Assembly (NCBI GenBank): GCA_017383665.1
Contig: JAFNWA010000112.1
Location: 1-15,221 of the forward strand
DNA from: Bacteroidaceae bacterium
GTDB lineage: Bacteria; Bacteroidota; Bacteroidia; Bacteroidales; Bacteroidaceae
Length of the DNA stretch: 15,221 nucleotides
Direction: 5' to 3'
Both the position numbers and the translations under genes were made by a program. Under the pieces are notes generated by a model that saw nothing but the letters and a program-made list of their open reading frames with translations, had not been told where the DNA came from and made no database searches. Shown in pieces: positions 1-8,244 of the stretch. Within the stretch, counting starts at the first letter, position 1, and each line of letters opens with the position of its first letter.

Positions 1-1061
1 GTGGTTATGACACCATCCACATTTATACCGCTCTCGCTGATATAATTGAATTTTGGTTCAGATTTGATTTCTGTGTTGAAGCCCGGAAGGAACTCCTCAA
101 ACAGTTCGCCCAGGTTCTTGAGTTTTGAACCGCCACCGGTGAACACAATGTGATGTATTCTTTCGCCCGATTCTTCCAACTGATAATTTACATTCTGCAA
201 TATTTCACCCATTCTGGCATTGATAATACTGTTGAGTGTCTTGCTCTCAATATATTCGTTATCATTGCTCGGTGAGTTGTAGCCTCGTGTTATTTTCACT
301 TCCTCGGCATTTGCCGGTGACACATGTTCGTTTGTGATGTCCCTGGTGATGTTGCCACTTCCAAGTGGCAAAACTGTCACTTTCTTGGGCTTGCCATTTT
401 TGTATATAGATAGGGTCGTAGTGTCGGCGCCAATGTTTACAAGAGCACATCCATTGCGCTTTAATTCATTCGGAAGCATTATGTCGGCATCGAGACGCGC
501 TGCGCTCATACAGTCTATAATCTCAATGTCGGCCTGCGCGAAACTGTCGCACAACTGTTTGTACAGCTGCTCCTTCATTACAATGTTAAGGTAGTTGCAC
601 TCTATTGATTGAGTGGATGCACCAATTGGGTTATAGTCAACATTCCCGTCAAATTTATACTCTTGAGTGTCAACCTGCATTCTAATGTAGCCATCGGGTG
701 CCTGGAATGTCTCATCATTTTCACGCTCCATATCCTCGATGATCTCTTTTGTTATCCTTGTGTATTCACCGAAACTTTTGCTTACCTTTGACATAATGCT
801 GTGTACACTGAGTCCGGCAAAGGAGATGTATGCTCTTTTGATTTCAACATCATTAAGTTGCGAATCAAGTATGTTGACCACACTGTTTATCGCTTCGCCA
901 GTTTTGTCTATGTTGCGTACAATACCTTTGGATATAAATCCGTCAACAGGAGTGCTTGTCGCTGCCAGAATTCTGATTCCTTCCGTAGTCTCAATTCCAA
1001 CAGCTCCTGATATTTTTGAGGAACTGAGTTCAATGGCTACAATGTAATAGTTCTTTCCCAT
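1..1061 (-). CDS. ftsA: Cell division protein FtsA (actin-like ATPase), 3' end outside window
   Basis: FtsA is the actin-like protein that anchors FtsZ filaments to the inner membrane and connects them to the division machinery. The frame is open from the ATG at 1061-1059 to the window edge: 353 complete codons with no stop. Visible features are an N-terminal phosphate-1-like motif AIELSSSK (residues 9-16, Glu11 where most FtsA proteins have Asp), a 1C-like region around residues 70-170, a phosphate-2-like motif LVNIGADTTTLSIY (about 207-220) and the adenosine motif TGGGSKL (308-314). The remaining C-terminus, including the membrane-binding amphipathic helix usual in FtsA, lies off the left edge. 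The start is 2 nt after the ftsQ stop, with no clear Shine-Dalgarno, suggesting coupled translation. Oddity: residue 209 is Asn where the motif normally has Asp. Family assignment is secure from the motifs and from its place after ftsQ. Confidence 0.95.
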   Translation of the reverse strand, partial: MGKNYYIVAIELSSSKISGAVGIETTEGIRILAATSTPVDGFISKGIVRNIDKTGEAINSVVNILDSQLNDVEIKRAYISFAGLSVHSIMSKVSKSFGEYTRITKEIIEDMERENDETFQAPDGYIRMQVDTQEYKFDGNVDYNPIGASTQSIECNYLNIVMKEQLYKQLCDSFAQADIEIIDCMSAARLDADIMLPNELKRNGCALVNIGADTTTLSIYKNGKPKKVTVLPLGSGNITRDITNEHVSPANAEEVKITRGYNSPSNDNEYIESKTLNSIINARMGEILQNVNYQLEESGERIHHIVFTGGGSKLKNLGELFEEFLPGFNTEIKSEPKFNYISESGINVDGVIT

Positions 1062-1063
1062 AT

Positions 1064-1813
1064 CTATTTATCACTTTTGGTGTTTTTCTTTTTGGTGCAA
1101 ATCACCTTATTGTTTATTTCAATATTCAGTTTGTTGTACTTATCCCATCCTACTATGTTAAGTCCGCCTGTGTAGAAGGTCTTGATGTTGCTCAATTTCT
1201 CGTCAAAATCCTTTACTGTTCCAATCTCAATGATGTGATCTCCCATGCGTGGGACTATAGTGGCTTCCTTTTTCTTGTCAAAGTATATCTGCTCTATCTG
1301 TGCCATCCAGAATGGATCGTTCTTGATGGTCGTTATAATGGTTTTCAGTTCGTCCCCAATCATCTCGTCATCAATCTCACCCGATGCTACAGGAAGCAGC
1401 AACGGTTTTTTAATGTCTGTTATTTTGTGTCCTTCATCATCGACATAATATATCGAGTCGTTTTTGTCGTACACCTTCAGTACCGGCTCACGGCATACAA
1501 GTTCCAATCTGATACCATTGTTGTTGGTCTTGTACACCTGGCACTCCTTTACCAGCGACATTGTCTTGATGAAATCCTCAATATCAAGACAGCTTATCTT
1601 ATCCATCTTTTCCCCTTCAGGATAAAGGTCATTGCTTATAAGTGTATTGACAATCTCTTCATTATTGATTGTGCCAAGTTGGTTGCCGGATATGTTTATT
1701 ACAAGCTCTTTACATTTGTCATTGTCCTTTTGACTTGGAATTATGACAAACAGAAAAAGCAAATAACATACAATTATTGCAATTGGGGCGTATTTTAAAC
1801 TCTTTTTTAGCAT
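1064..1813 (-). CDS. ftsQ: Cell division protein FtsQ (POTRA-domain membrane protein)
   Basis: This 249-residue bitopic inner-membrane protein belongs to the septal FtsQ-FtsL scaffold that recruits and controls FtsW/FtsI. The N-terminus MLKKSLKY is short and basic and is followed by one membrane helix (about 10-26). A POTRA-like domain starts near residue 36 (ELVINISGNQ) and runs to about 107. The beta-domain begins at CREPVLKVYDKNDSIYYVDDEG (107-128), where REPV and YYVDDEG resemble the conserved FtsQ 'R.P...YYID..G' segment. The tail is lysine-rich. Sequence conservation in FtsQ is low, so the call rests on architecture, the beta-domain motif and position between murC and ftsA. The ATG (1813-1811) shares one base with the murC stop (TAATG), which points to translational re-initiation. 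Confidence 0.9.
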   Translation of the reverse strand: MLKKSLKYAPIAIIVCYLLFLFVIIPSQKDNDKCKELVINISGNQLGTINNEEIVNTLISNDLYPEGEKMDKISCLDIEDFIKTMSLVKECQVYKTNNNGIRLELVCREPVLKVYDKNDSIYYVDDEGHKITDIKKPLLLPVASGEIDDEMIGDELKTIITTIKNDPFWMAQIEQIYFDKKKEATIVPRMGDHIIEIGTVKDFDEKLSNIKTFYTGGLNIVGWDKYNKLNIEINNKVICTKKKNTKSDK

Positions 1814-3195
1814 TATCTCTCAATCAATATCTGTTTGATTTGTGCAATGTCGTTCTCAATGTCTCCGGCTCCAAGTGAGACAAGTACTTCAATATCTTGC
1901 TTTTCCTTTTTTATGATGTCTATGACATCTCCACGACTGCACATGCTTTTTTCCATTCCCTCAGCAAGCTGGTCAAATATCAGTTTGCTTGTTACGCCCG
2001 GTATGGGTTTCTCTCTTGCAGGGTATATATCCACCAAAATCACCTTGTCGAACAGTGAAAGGCTCTCGGCGAATTCCTTGTAGAAGTCGGCTGTGCGACT
2101 GAACAGGTGTGGCTGGAACAGGACTGTCACTTTTTTGTCGCCATACAGTTCCTTTATTGATTTTGCACAGGCACGCACCTCGTCGGGATGGTGTGCATAG
2201 TCGCTGATGAGTACCAGGTCGTTCTCTTTGATATGGAAATCAAAACGCCTCTCGGCACCGGCAAAGCTCTTCATTCCGCGCTTTATCTCCTGAGCCGTTG
2301 CGCCGCAAATTTCGGCCATTGCCATAGATGCAATACCATTTTCTATGTTTATGCTCATTGGAACGCCAAGTTCAACATCGTCTATCCTTTGCCACGGCGA
2401 TACATAGTCAAATATGATCGTTCCTCCACCGATGCGTATGTTTTCGGCATGGAAATCTCCGCTCTCGCGGTTATATGTAAATGTCTTTACTCCGGGCTTT
2501 GTGCGTGGAGTGACCTCGAGTCCCTCGTGTATGATAAGGTAACCGTCTTCGCGAATCCTTTCAGTGAACTGTGCAAACGCTTCGAGATAGTTCTCCTTGT
2601 TACCATATATATCAAGATGGTCGGGGTCGGCCGATGTTATGGTTGCCACAAATGGCTGCAAGTGCAGGAAAGAACGGTCATATTCATCGGCTTCAATCAC
2701 TACAATGTCGCTCTTCTCTGTTGTTATGAGGTTACTTTTGTAGTTTTTTGATATGCCACCAAGGAAAGCTGCGCAGTCAACATCGGAACTGTGCAGCAGA
2801 TGTGCCGTCATGGTAGATGTTGTAGTCTTTCCATGTGTGCCGGCAGCGCACACACCTCGCTTGCCTTTTGTTATTATGCCAAGAACCTCGGCTCTCTTTT
2901 TTATCGTAAACCCTCCGTCAATGAACAGACTCCACTCTTTATGGTCGGCCGGTATAGCCGGGGTGAACACAACGAGTGTTGTCTCCGGGTCCTTACATTC
3001 TGCAGGAATAAGGTCGATATTCTCCTCAAAGTGTAGCACTGCACCCTCCTCAATGAGTCTCTTCGTCAACTCACTGGGTGTGCGGTCGTATCCTCCCACA
3101 AACTTGCCTTCGGCCAGAAAATATCTTACAAGGGCACTCATTCCAATGCCTCCCGCGCCAAGGAAATATACCGATTTAATATCCTTCAGTTCCAT
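1813..3195 (-). CDS. murC: UDP-N-acetylmuramate--L-alanine ligase MurC
   Basis: MurC is the cytoplasmic ATP-dependent ligase that adds L-Ala to UDP-MurNAc, the first step of stem-peptide assembly. The 460 residues are normal length for the family. The N-terminal Rossmann-like UDP-binding motif FLGAGGIGMSAL is at residues 11-22. The central ATPase P-loop GTHGKTT is at 119-125, with GTHGKTT rather than the GTNGKTT of MurE being the MurC signature. EADEYDRSF (168-176) and the DPDHLDIYG segment (190-198) follow. The C-terminal domain carries DYAHHP (332-337) and FQPHLFSRT (360-368), both typical of MurC. The start ATG at 3195-3193 overlaps the murG stop by one base (TAATG), and its own stop overlaps the ftsQ start in the same way. 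No truncation or missing catalytic motif is seen. Confidence 0.98.
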   Translation of the reverse strand: MELKDIKSVYFLGAGGIGMSALVRYFLAEGKFVGGYDRTPSELTKRLIEEGAVLHFEENIDLIPAECKDPETTLVVFTPAIPADHKEWSLFIDGGFTIKKRAEVLGIITKGKRGVCAAGTHGKTTTSTMTAHLLHSSDVDCAAFLGGISKNYKSNLITTEKSDIVVIEADEYDRSFLHLQPFVATITSADPDHLDIYGNKENYLEAFAQFTERIREDGYLIIHEGLEVTPRTKPGVKTFTYNRESGDFHAENIRIGGGTIIFDYVSPWQRIDDVELGVPMSINIENGIASMAMAEICGATAQEIKRGMKSFAGAERRFDFHIKENDLVLISDYAHHPDEVRACAKSIKELYGDKKVTVLFQPHLFSRTADFYKEFAESLSLFDKVILVDIYPAREKPIPGVTSKLIFDQLAEGMEKSMCSRGDVIDIIKKEKQDIEVLVSLGAGDIENDIAQIKQILIER

Positions 3196-4349
3196 TATTT
3201 CAAGTTCTCTTTTTTGCGTCGTGTTTCTTTTTCAATATAAGCATCTGCAAGCATCAGCACCTCATTTGCAATATCTTCGGCAGCATTGGGTTTACCCATC
3301 TTCTCAATGTTCTTCTCGAGCTGTGAAATCTTGGTATCGTCGTTCACAGTCTCAATGGCCTTCTGTATCAGTTCTTCCTTCACCTTTGCATCGGCAACAT
3401 AAATTGCCGCATCCTTTTCAACAAGTGCCATTGCATTCTTTGTCTGGTGGTCTTCTGATACATTAGGAGACGGAACCAGGATTACAGCCTTGCCGAGCAA
3501 TGCGAATTCCGAGATTGAACCGGCGCCGGCGCGTGAGACAACAAGGTTTGCAGCGCTCAGTGCATTGGCCATGTTTGAAACGAAGTCTGTTATTGTCAGG
3601 TTCTCGGGTTTTCCAATCTCGGAAACTCTCTTTTTCATCTCCTCAAAATAGAGTTTGCCTGTCTGCCATATAAACTGTATGTCCGCATTGTTCCTGATAA
3701 GCTCAATGTTTGCCATGACACCCTCGTTTGTGCTACGGGCACCAAGACTTCCACCCACAATGAGTACACATTTTTTGTTCTCGTCGATTTGCATGGCCTT
3801 CATCGCCTCCTTGCGGTTGGCGCGCATTTCAAGCAGGTTCTTGCGCACAGGGTTGCCGGTCTTTTTAATTTTTTCATGGGGGAAGAAACGCTCCATTCCA
3901 TCATAGGCTACACAAATGAGCTTTGCGCGTTTAGACAGAATCTTGTTTGTCACTCCGGCATATGAATTCTGTTCCTGTATCAATGTGGGAATATTCATCT
4001 TGGCTGCCATTTTCAGAGTGGGGCCACTGGCATATCCACCCACACCGACAGCGGCCTGTGGGGCGAACTCCTTTATAATCTTCTTTGCCATTCGCTGGCT
4101 CTTGAATATTTTCCACAGAACCTTGAAGTTCTTCAAGAGGTTTTTACGGTCAAAACCGGCTATTGGTAATCCCACGATATCATATCCGGCATCCGGTACT
4201 CTCTGCATCTCCATTCTGTTGTCTGCACCCACGAACAGAATCTTTGCTTCTGGCATCTTTGCCTTGATGGCATCTGCTATGGACAGTGCCGGGAATATAT
4301 GGCCTCCGGTGCCACCTCCGCTGATGATTATTCTATACTCCTTTTTCAT
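3195..4349 (-). CDS. murG: Lipid II synthase MurG (UDP-GlcNAc transferase)
   Basis: MurG is a peripheral inner-membrane GT-B glycosyltransferase. It moves GlcNAc from UDP-GlcNAc onto lipid I to form lipid II on the cytoplasmic face. The 384-residue product has the N-terminal glycine-rich loop GGGTGGHIFPAL (11-22), the second G-loop GVGGYASGP (102-110), the NPVRKNL linker region (166-172), VGGSLGAR (198-205), and the C-terminal UDP-GlcNAc-binding segment SRAGAGSISE (272-281) followed by EDHQTKNA (299-306). These are the canonical MurG signatures in the right order. The ATG (4349-4347) overlaps the ftsW stop by four bases (ATGA), so translation is probably coupled to ftsW. The C-terminus ends in a basic tail (ETRRKKENLK). 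Confidence 0.98.
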   Translation of the reverse strand: MKKEYRIIISGGGTGGHIFPALSIADAIKAKMPEAKILFVGADNRMEMQRVPDAGYDIVGLPIAGFDRKNLLKNFKVLWKIFKSQRMAKKIIKEFAPQAAVGVGGYASGPTLKMAAKMNIPTLIQEQNSYAGVTNKILSKRAKLICVAYDGMERFFPHEKIKKTGNPVRKNLLEMRANRKEAMKAMQIDENKKCVLIVGGSLGARSTNEGVMANIELIRNNADIQFIWQTGKLYFEEMKKRVSEIGKPENLTITDFVSNMANALSAANLVVSRAGAGSISEFALLGKAVILVPSPNVSEDHQTKNAMALVEKDAAIYVADAKVKEELIQKAIETVNDDTKISQLEKNIEKMGKPNAAEDIANEVLMLADAYIEKETRRKKENLK

Positions 4350-5644
4350 AAGTGTAGTGTTTTACCTTGTATCGCTTTTTTCTTCTCTTCTGTTTTGTTT
4401 GCATATTGGCTTATACTCAAGAGAAAGCCTATGTATATACAGTTTATGAGAACAGATGTTCCACCCTGGCTCATCAAAGGCAATGGCTGTCCGGTGACAA
4501 AGTCGCCAACAGAGATATACATGTGCAGCAGAGCCTGCATCACAATTATCATTCCAATACCCATTGACAGGAATGCCGGGAAAGGGTCATCACATTTACT
4601 CGCAATTTTCCCGCTTCGGAACAGCAGTGTCAAGTAAAGCAATATTACAAAGGCTGCTCCCAGCAGTCCCAACTCCTCAATGATAACGGCGAATATGAAA
4701 TCCGAGTAGGCATGGGGTATGAAATCTCGCTGAATGGAGTTTCCAGGGCCACAGCCTATTATATTGCTTGATGCAATGGCTATGTGAGAGTAGGTCTTTT
4801 GTGCATTTTTATCCATGTCATACTCTTCGGCCGTAACGGGCTTGGGATTGACAGCTTCATTTATACGGTTATGCCATGTCATGACCTTGCTCTTGCCGAA
4901 AATAGGGTAAAGAATCTGTGGTGTATATATGATTGTTCCCACCATAAATGTCGCACCAGCCGCGGCAGTACCTATTGTTATTAGCATTTGCTTTTTGGGT
5001 ATCCGTCCTATGAACATCATGAAAAACACTGTAAATACAAGCAGTACGGCTGATGAGAAGTTTTCCTTGAAGATTATTACTGAAGGTATGATTGTACATG
5101 CAAGGATTTTCCAGTATGCTGCATTGTCATTGTTTATGAATCCCTTTTTCGGGTTCTTTATGAAAATGCCCAATATCTGTGTGTATATCCTGTTTATCAG
5201 TTTTATTCTTTTGGAATTCGCCAACGCTTCACCGTTGTGGTATTTTGCCAGAATGCGTGCTGTCATCATCACTACACCCATCTTGGCAAGTTCCATTGGC
5301 TGGAATGTCATGCCCATTATGCTTATCCAACGCGCACTGTCATTGATTCTGGCACCCTGCAACTGCGCCCAAACCAGTCCTATGAGACCAATCCAATAGA
5401 TTATCCCGCTGAGTTTGTCAATCCATTTGGCTTTTAGGGTATGCATGAACCAGGCAATGAGAATACCTCCCACAAGAAATCCGGTGTGCTTGATGATAGG
5501 TCCCCAATAACTGCCTGTTTCATAGGTCTGGCGGCTTGTTGCACTGAACACCTCGACCCATGATATGGCACAGAGTGTGATGAAGACAATCCATATTGTC
5601 TTGTCACCTTTGAATAGTATGCGCTTTAACTTCTCTCCTTTCAT
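4346..5644 (-). CDS. ftsW: Septal peptidoglycan glycosyltransferase FtsW (SEDS family)
   Basis: FtsW is the polytopic SEDS glycosyltransferase that polymerises lipid II at the septum together with its partner transpeptidase FtsI. The 432 residues contain about ten hydrophobic segments. SEDS motifs seen are GARINDSARWI (97-107), FQPMELAK (114-121), KENFSSAVLL (193-202), GPGNSIQRDFIPHAYSDFIF (299-318) and TGQPLPLMSQGGTS (384-397). Asp315 in the YSDFIF motif matches the acidic residue reported as essential in RodA/FtsW proteins (established knowledge; alignment by eye). The ATG at 5644 follows the murD stop by 5 nt; the ATGA overlap at the 3' end couples it to murG. Its position between murD and murG favours FtsW over RodA. 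Oddity: the hydrophilic stretch at about 134-180 seems longer than in Bacteroides FtsW as I remember it. Confidence 0.96.
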   Translation of the reverse strand: MKGEKLKRILFKGDKTIWIVFITLCAISWVEVFSATSRQTYETGSYWGPIIKHTGFLVGGILIAWFMHTLKAKWIDKLSGIIYWIGLIGLVWAQLQGARINDSARWISIMGMTFQPMELAKMGVVMMTARILAKYHNGEALANSKRIKLINRIYTQILGIFIKNPKKGFINNDNAAYWKILACTIIPSVIIFKENFSSAVLLVFTVFFMMFIGRIPKKQMLITIGTAAAGATFMVGTIIYTPQILYPIFGKSKVMTWHNRINEAVNPKPVTAEEYDMDKNAQKTYSHIAIASSNIIGCGPGNSIQRDFIPHAYSDFIFAVIIEELGLLGAAFVILLYLTLLFRSGKIASKCDDPFPAFLSMGIGMIIVMQALLHMYISVGDFVTGQPLPLMSQGGTSVLINCIYIGFLLSISQYANKTEEKKKAIQGKTLHL

Positions 5645-5649
5645 AGTCT

Positions 5650-6981
5650 TTAAAGTTTACAGACAAGGTTCTTGAACTGTTTTCCCCTGTCTTCGTAACT
5701 CTTGAAAAGGTCGAAACTTGCACAGCATGGACTAAGTAGAACAGTCTCTCCGCTCTTTGCCATGCGGTATGCGGCATTAACACACTCCTCAATGCTGTGA
5801 GTGTCGGCAATCGGCAAACTGTAATCCTTAAAGAAATCCAACAGCTTGCTGTTGTCTGCCCCAAGGAATATCAGTCCCGAGCATTTCTCTTTTACAAGTT
5901 CGGCAATCTCATTATAGTCATTGCCTTTATCTTTTCCGCCCAAAATGAGTACGGTCTTCTTCTTCATGCTTTGCAGTGCATACCAGCAACTGTTTACATT
6001 TGTAGCCTTTGAGTCATTGATATATTCGACGCCATTTACCACAGCAACCTTTTCAAGACGGTGCTCAACGCCGGCAAAACTACTCAACGCTTCTCTGATA
6101 GTCTCCTTGCGTATGCCTGCTACATTTGCCGATATTCCGGCAGCCATAGAGTTGTACAGGTTGTGCTTGCCTGTCAGCGACAGTTCCTCAAGTTCAAGAT
6201 TGAACGGTGTTGGCTCGGTAAATATCAGTTTCTCTTTATGTACATATGCTGCTGCACCCTCGTGCTTCTCCTCGGCAAAGGGGTATAGCTTTCCGTGTTT
6301 GTACTTTGGCAGTTCGTTTTTTATTATTGGGTCATCGTTCCAATATACAAAAGCGTCATCGGGCTGCTGGTTCTGCAGAATACGCAACTTCGCGTCTATG
6401 TAGTTCTGCATGTTGTGGTCATATCGGTCGAGGTGGTCGGGTGTTATGTTCATCAACACCGCCACATTGGCGCGGAACTCGTACATGTTGTCAAGTTGAA
6501 AACTGCTAAGTTCCACAATGTAATAATCTCTATCCCCCTCGGCGACCTGTAGCGCAAGGCTGTTGCCAATGTTGCCGGCCAGACCGACATCAAGCCCGGC
6601 TTTTTTGAATATGTGATATATCAGCGAAGTGGTGGTTGTCTTGCCGTTGCTACCGGTTATGCACACCATCTTTGCTCTTGTATAACGCCCGGCAAACTCT
6701 ATCTCCGAAACAATGGGGATGCCGGCTTCTCTTATCTGTACAACAATTGGTGCCTCGTGTGGAATACCGGGGCTTTTTATAACTTCGCCTGCGTTCAGTA
6801 TCAGCTCTTTCGTGTGCTTGCGCTCCTCCCAGGGGATATTGTGCAGATCGAGCATCTGCTTGTATTTGTCGGCAATGGCTCCAAAGTCTGACAAAAAGAC
6901 ATCAAATCCCAGTTTCTTGGCCAAGATGGCTGCTCCGCATCCACTCTCGCCTCCGCCCAATATAACAATTCTTCTATCCAT
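5650..6981 (-). CDS. murD: UDP-N-acetylmuramoylalanine--D-glutamate ligase MurD
   Basis: MurD is the cytoplasmic ATP-dependent ligase that adds D-Glu to UDP-MurNAc-L-Ala. The 443-residue protein has an N-terminal UDP-binding fold with ILGGGESGCGAAILAKK (7-23) and SPGIP (70-74). The P-loop GSNGKTT is at 110-116 and ELSSFQLD at 157-164. Lys198 in YIDAKLRI aligns by eye with the carbamoylated lysine known in MurD. NDSKATN (322-328) and the MurD-specific C-terminal SPCCASFDLFKSYEDRG (417-433) follow. All three Mur-ligase domains are present at normal length. The ATG at 6981-6979 directly abuts the mraY stop (TAA then ATG, no gap), so translational coupling is likely. No anomalies were seen. Confidence 0.98.
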   Translation of the reverse strand: MDRRIVILGGGESGCGAAILAKKLGFDVFLSDFGAIADKYKQMLDLHNIPWEERKHTKELILNAGEVIKSPGIPHEAPIVVQIREAGIPIVSEIEFAGRYTRAKMVCITGSNGKTTTTSLIYHIFKKAGLDVGLAGNIGNSLALQVAEGDRDYYIVELSSFQLDNMYEFRANVAVLMNITPDHLDRYDHNMQNYIDAKLRILQNQQPDDAFVYWNDDPIIKNELPKYKHGKLYPFAEEKHEGAAAYVHKEKLIFTEPTPFNLELEELSLTGKHNLYNSMAAGISANVAGIRKETIREALSSFAGVEHRLEKVAVVNGVEYINDSKATNVNSCWYALQSMKKKTVLILGGKDKGNDYNEIAELVKEKCSGLIFLGADNSKLLDFFKDYSLPIADTHSIEECVNAAYRMAKSGETVLLSPCCASFDLFKSYEDRGKQFKNLVCKL

Positions 6982-8238
6982 TTATCTAATCTTTAGAGTC
7001 ATGAGTGTAATAGCTGCCATGACAATGGTTACAATCCAGAAGCGAACTGTAACCTTTGCTTCGTGCAAAGGTCTTTGCGGTCCTTTGAACACATATTTGC
7101 AATCCTTGTCAAGTTTTTCATCTTCAATGTTGTAGTGGTGATGCAATGGGGCACGACGGAACAGCCTTTGCTTGATGCCCTTTTTCTTGCCTTTTTTGAA
7201 GTATGCAACCTGAGCCATGACAGAAAGGTTCTCGGCAACGAATACACCACAAAGCAGTACAAGGAGAATCTCTTTGTGTAGTAGTATGGCTATCACTCCA
7301 ATGATACCTCCGATAGTGAGGCTTCCTGTATCTCCCATGAACACCTGTGCCGGGAATGAGTTGTACCATAGGAAACCAACGAGTGCTCCAATGAAGGCGA
7401 AGGTGAATATAACCACCTCTTCTCCTCCCGGAAGGAACATTATATTCAAGTACTCCGACCATGTTGCATGGCTCGAAGCATAGGCCAGTATAGCCAATGC
7501 AATTCCAATAATAGCGGCATTGCCGGCAAGCATACCATCCATTCCGTCGTTCAGATTTGCCCCATTGGAAACGGCTGTTACAACAAATATCGTTATCAGA
7601 ACGAACAGTGCCCATCCGGCCTCCTCCTTGTAGTCTCCGCAGAACGACATTATCTCGCTATAGTTTATGTCATGATCCTTTACAAACGGGATTGTTGTCT
7701 TGTTCTCCTTTGTAGCTTTGGTGCTCAACTGTACGGTTTTCACACCATTGTTTTCAACGGTGACATTATCTCGCATAACCGTCTGTGAACTAAAACACAG
7801 AGTAAGGCCGATAACGAGTCCAAGACCTACCTGTGCAAAGATTTTTGTTTTTCCTGATATGCCATCTTTTCTCTTTTTGAATGTCTTTATGTAGTCATCG
7901 GCAAAACCCAGGATTCCCAGCCATACTGTTGCAACAATCAGCAGGAGCATATAGACATTACTCAAGTTTCCAAGTAGCAGACATGGAACAAGTATGGCAA
8001 TGATAATGATGAGCCCACCCATTGTTGGCACACCGGCCTTGAGGTTATTCTTGTCAAATTCGCGCAAAGTCTCGGTTATCTGCTTTTTCTTGAAATATTT
8101 TATGAGATAACTGCCAAACCATGCCGACACAACAAGTGAGATGACAATGGCAAGCAAGGCGCGGAATGATGTGTAGTGCATCAATCTTGCTCCCGGCAAG
8201 TTCGAGTTGGAAAAAAGGTCGAATATGTAGTATAGCAT
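6982..8238 (-). CDS. mraY: Phospho-MurNAc-pentapeptide transferase MraY
   Basis: MraY is an integral inner-membrane enzyme that transfers phospho-MurNAc-pentapeptide from UDP to undecaprenyl phosphate, giving lipid I. Diagnostic motifs are LKAGVPTMGG (66-75), the Asp pair in GFADDYIK (111-118), NLNDGMDG (228-235), FMGDTGS (300-306) and the histidine motif PLHHHYN (364-370). The rest is about ten hydrophobic helices. At 418 residues it is longer than proteobacterial MraY (about 360). The surplus is mainly a polar stretch at about 150-205 between membrane segments, which I believe is usual for Bacteroidota, plus a slightly longer segment after the HHH motif. The start lies 6 nt after the murE stop and the stop directly touches the murD ATG. 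murF, which sits between murE and mraY in many bacteria, is absent here. Confidence 0.98.
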   Translation of the reverse strand: MLYYIFDLFSNSNLPGARLMHYTSFRALLAIVISLVVSAWFGSYLIKYFKKKQITETLREFDKNNLKAGVPTMGGLIIIIAILVPCLLLGNLSNVYMLLLIVATVWLGILGFADDYIKTFKKRKDGISGKTKIFAQVGLGLVIGLTLCFSSQTVMRDNVTVENNGVKTVQLSTKATKENKTTIPFVKDHDINYSEIMSFCGDYKEEAGWALFVLITIFVVTAVSNGANLNDGMDGMLAGNAAIIGIALAILAYASSHATWSEYLNIMFLPGGEEVVIFTFAFIGALVGFLWYNSFPAQVFMGDTGSLTIGGIIGVIAILLHKEILLVLLCGVFVAENLSVMAQVAYFKKGKKKGIKQRLFRRAPLHHHYNIEDEKLDKDCKYVFKGPQRPLHEAKVTVRFWIVTIVMAAITLMTLKIR

Positions 8239-8244
8239 AGTGTT

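Noticed and set aside
1235..2751. Two 187-codon plus-strand frames (1235-1798 and 2188-2751)
   Set aside because: They are antisense to ftsQ and murC. Their composition (many Cys, Tyr, Val, Phe) and lack of motifs indicate shadows of the real genes.
2753..3466. 237-codon open frame on the plus strand, antisense to murC and murG
   Set aside because: It lies opposite two well-supported Mur genes. The product is rich in Ser, Pro and Arg without any recognisable domain, as expected of a shadow frame.
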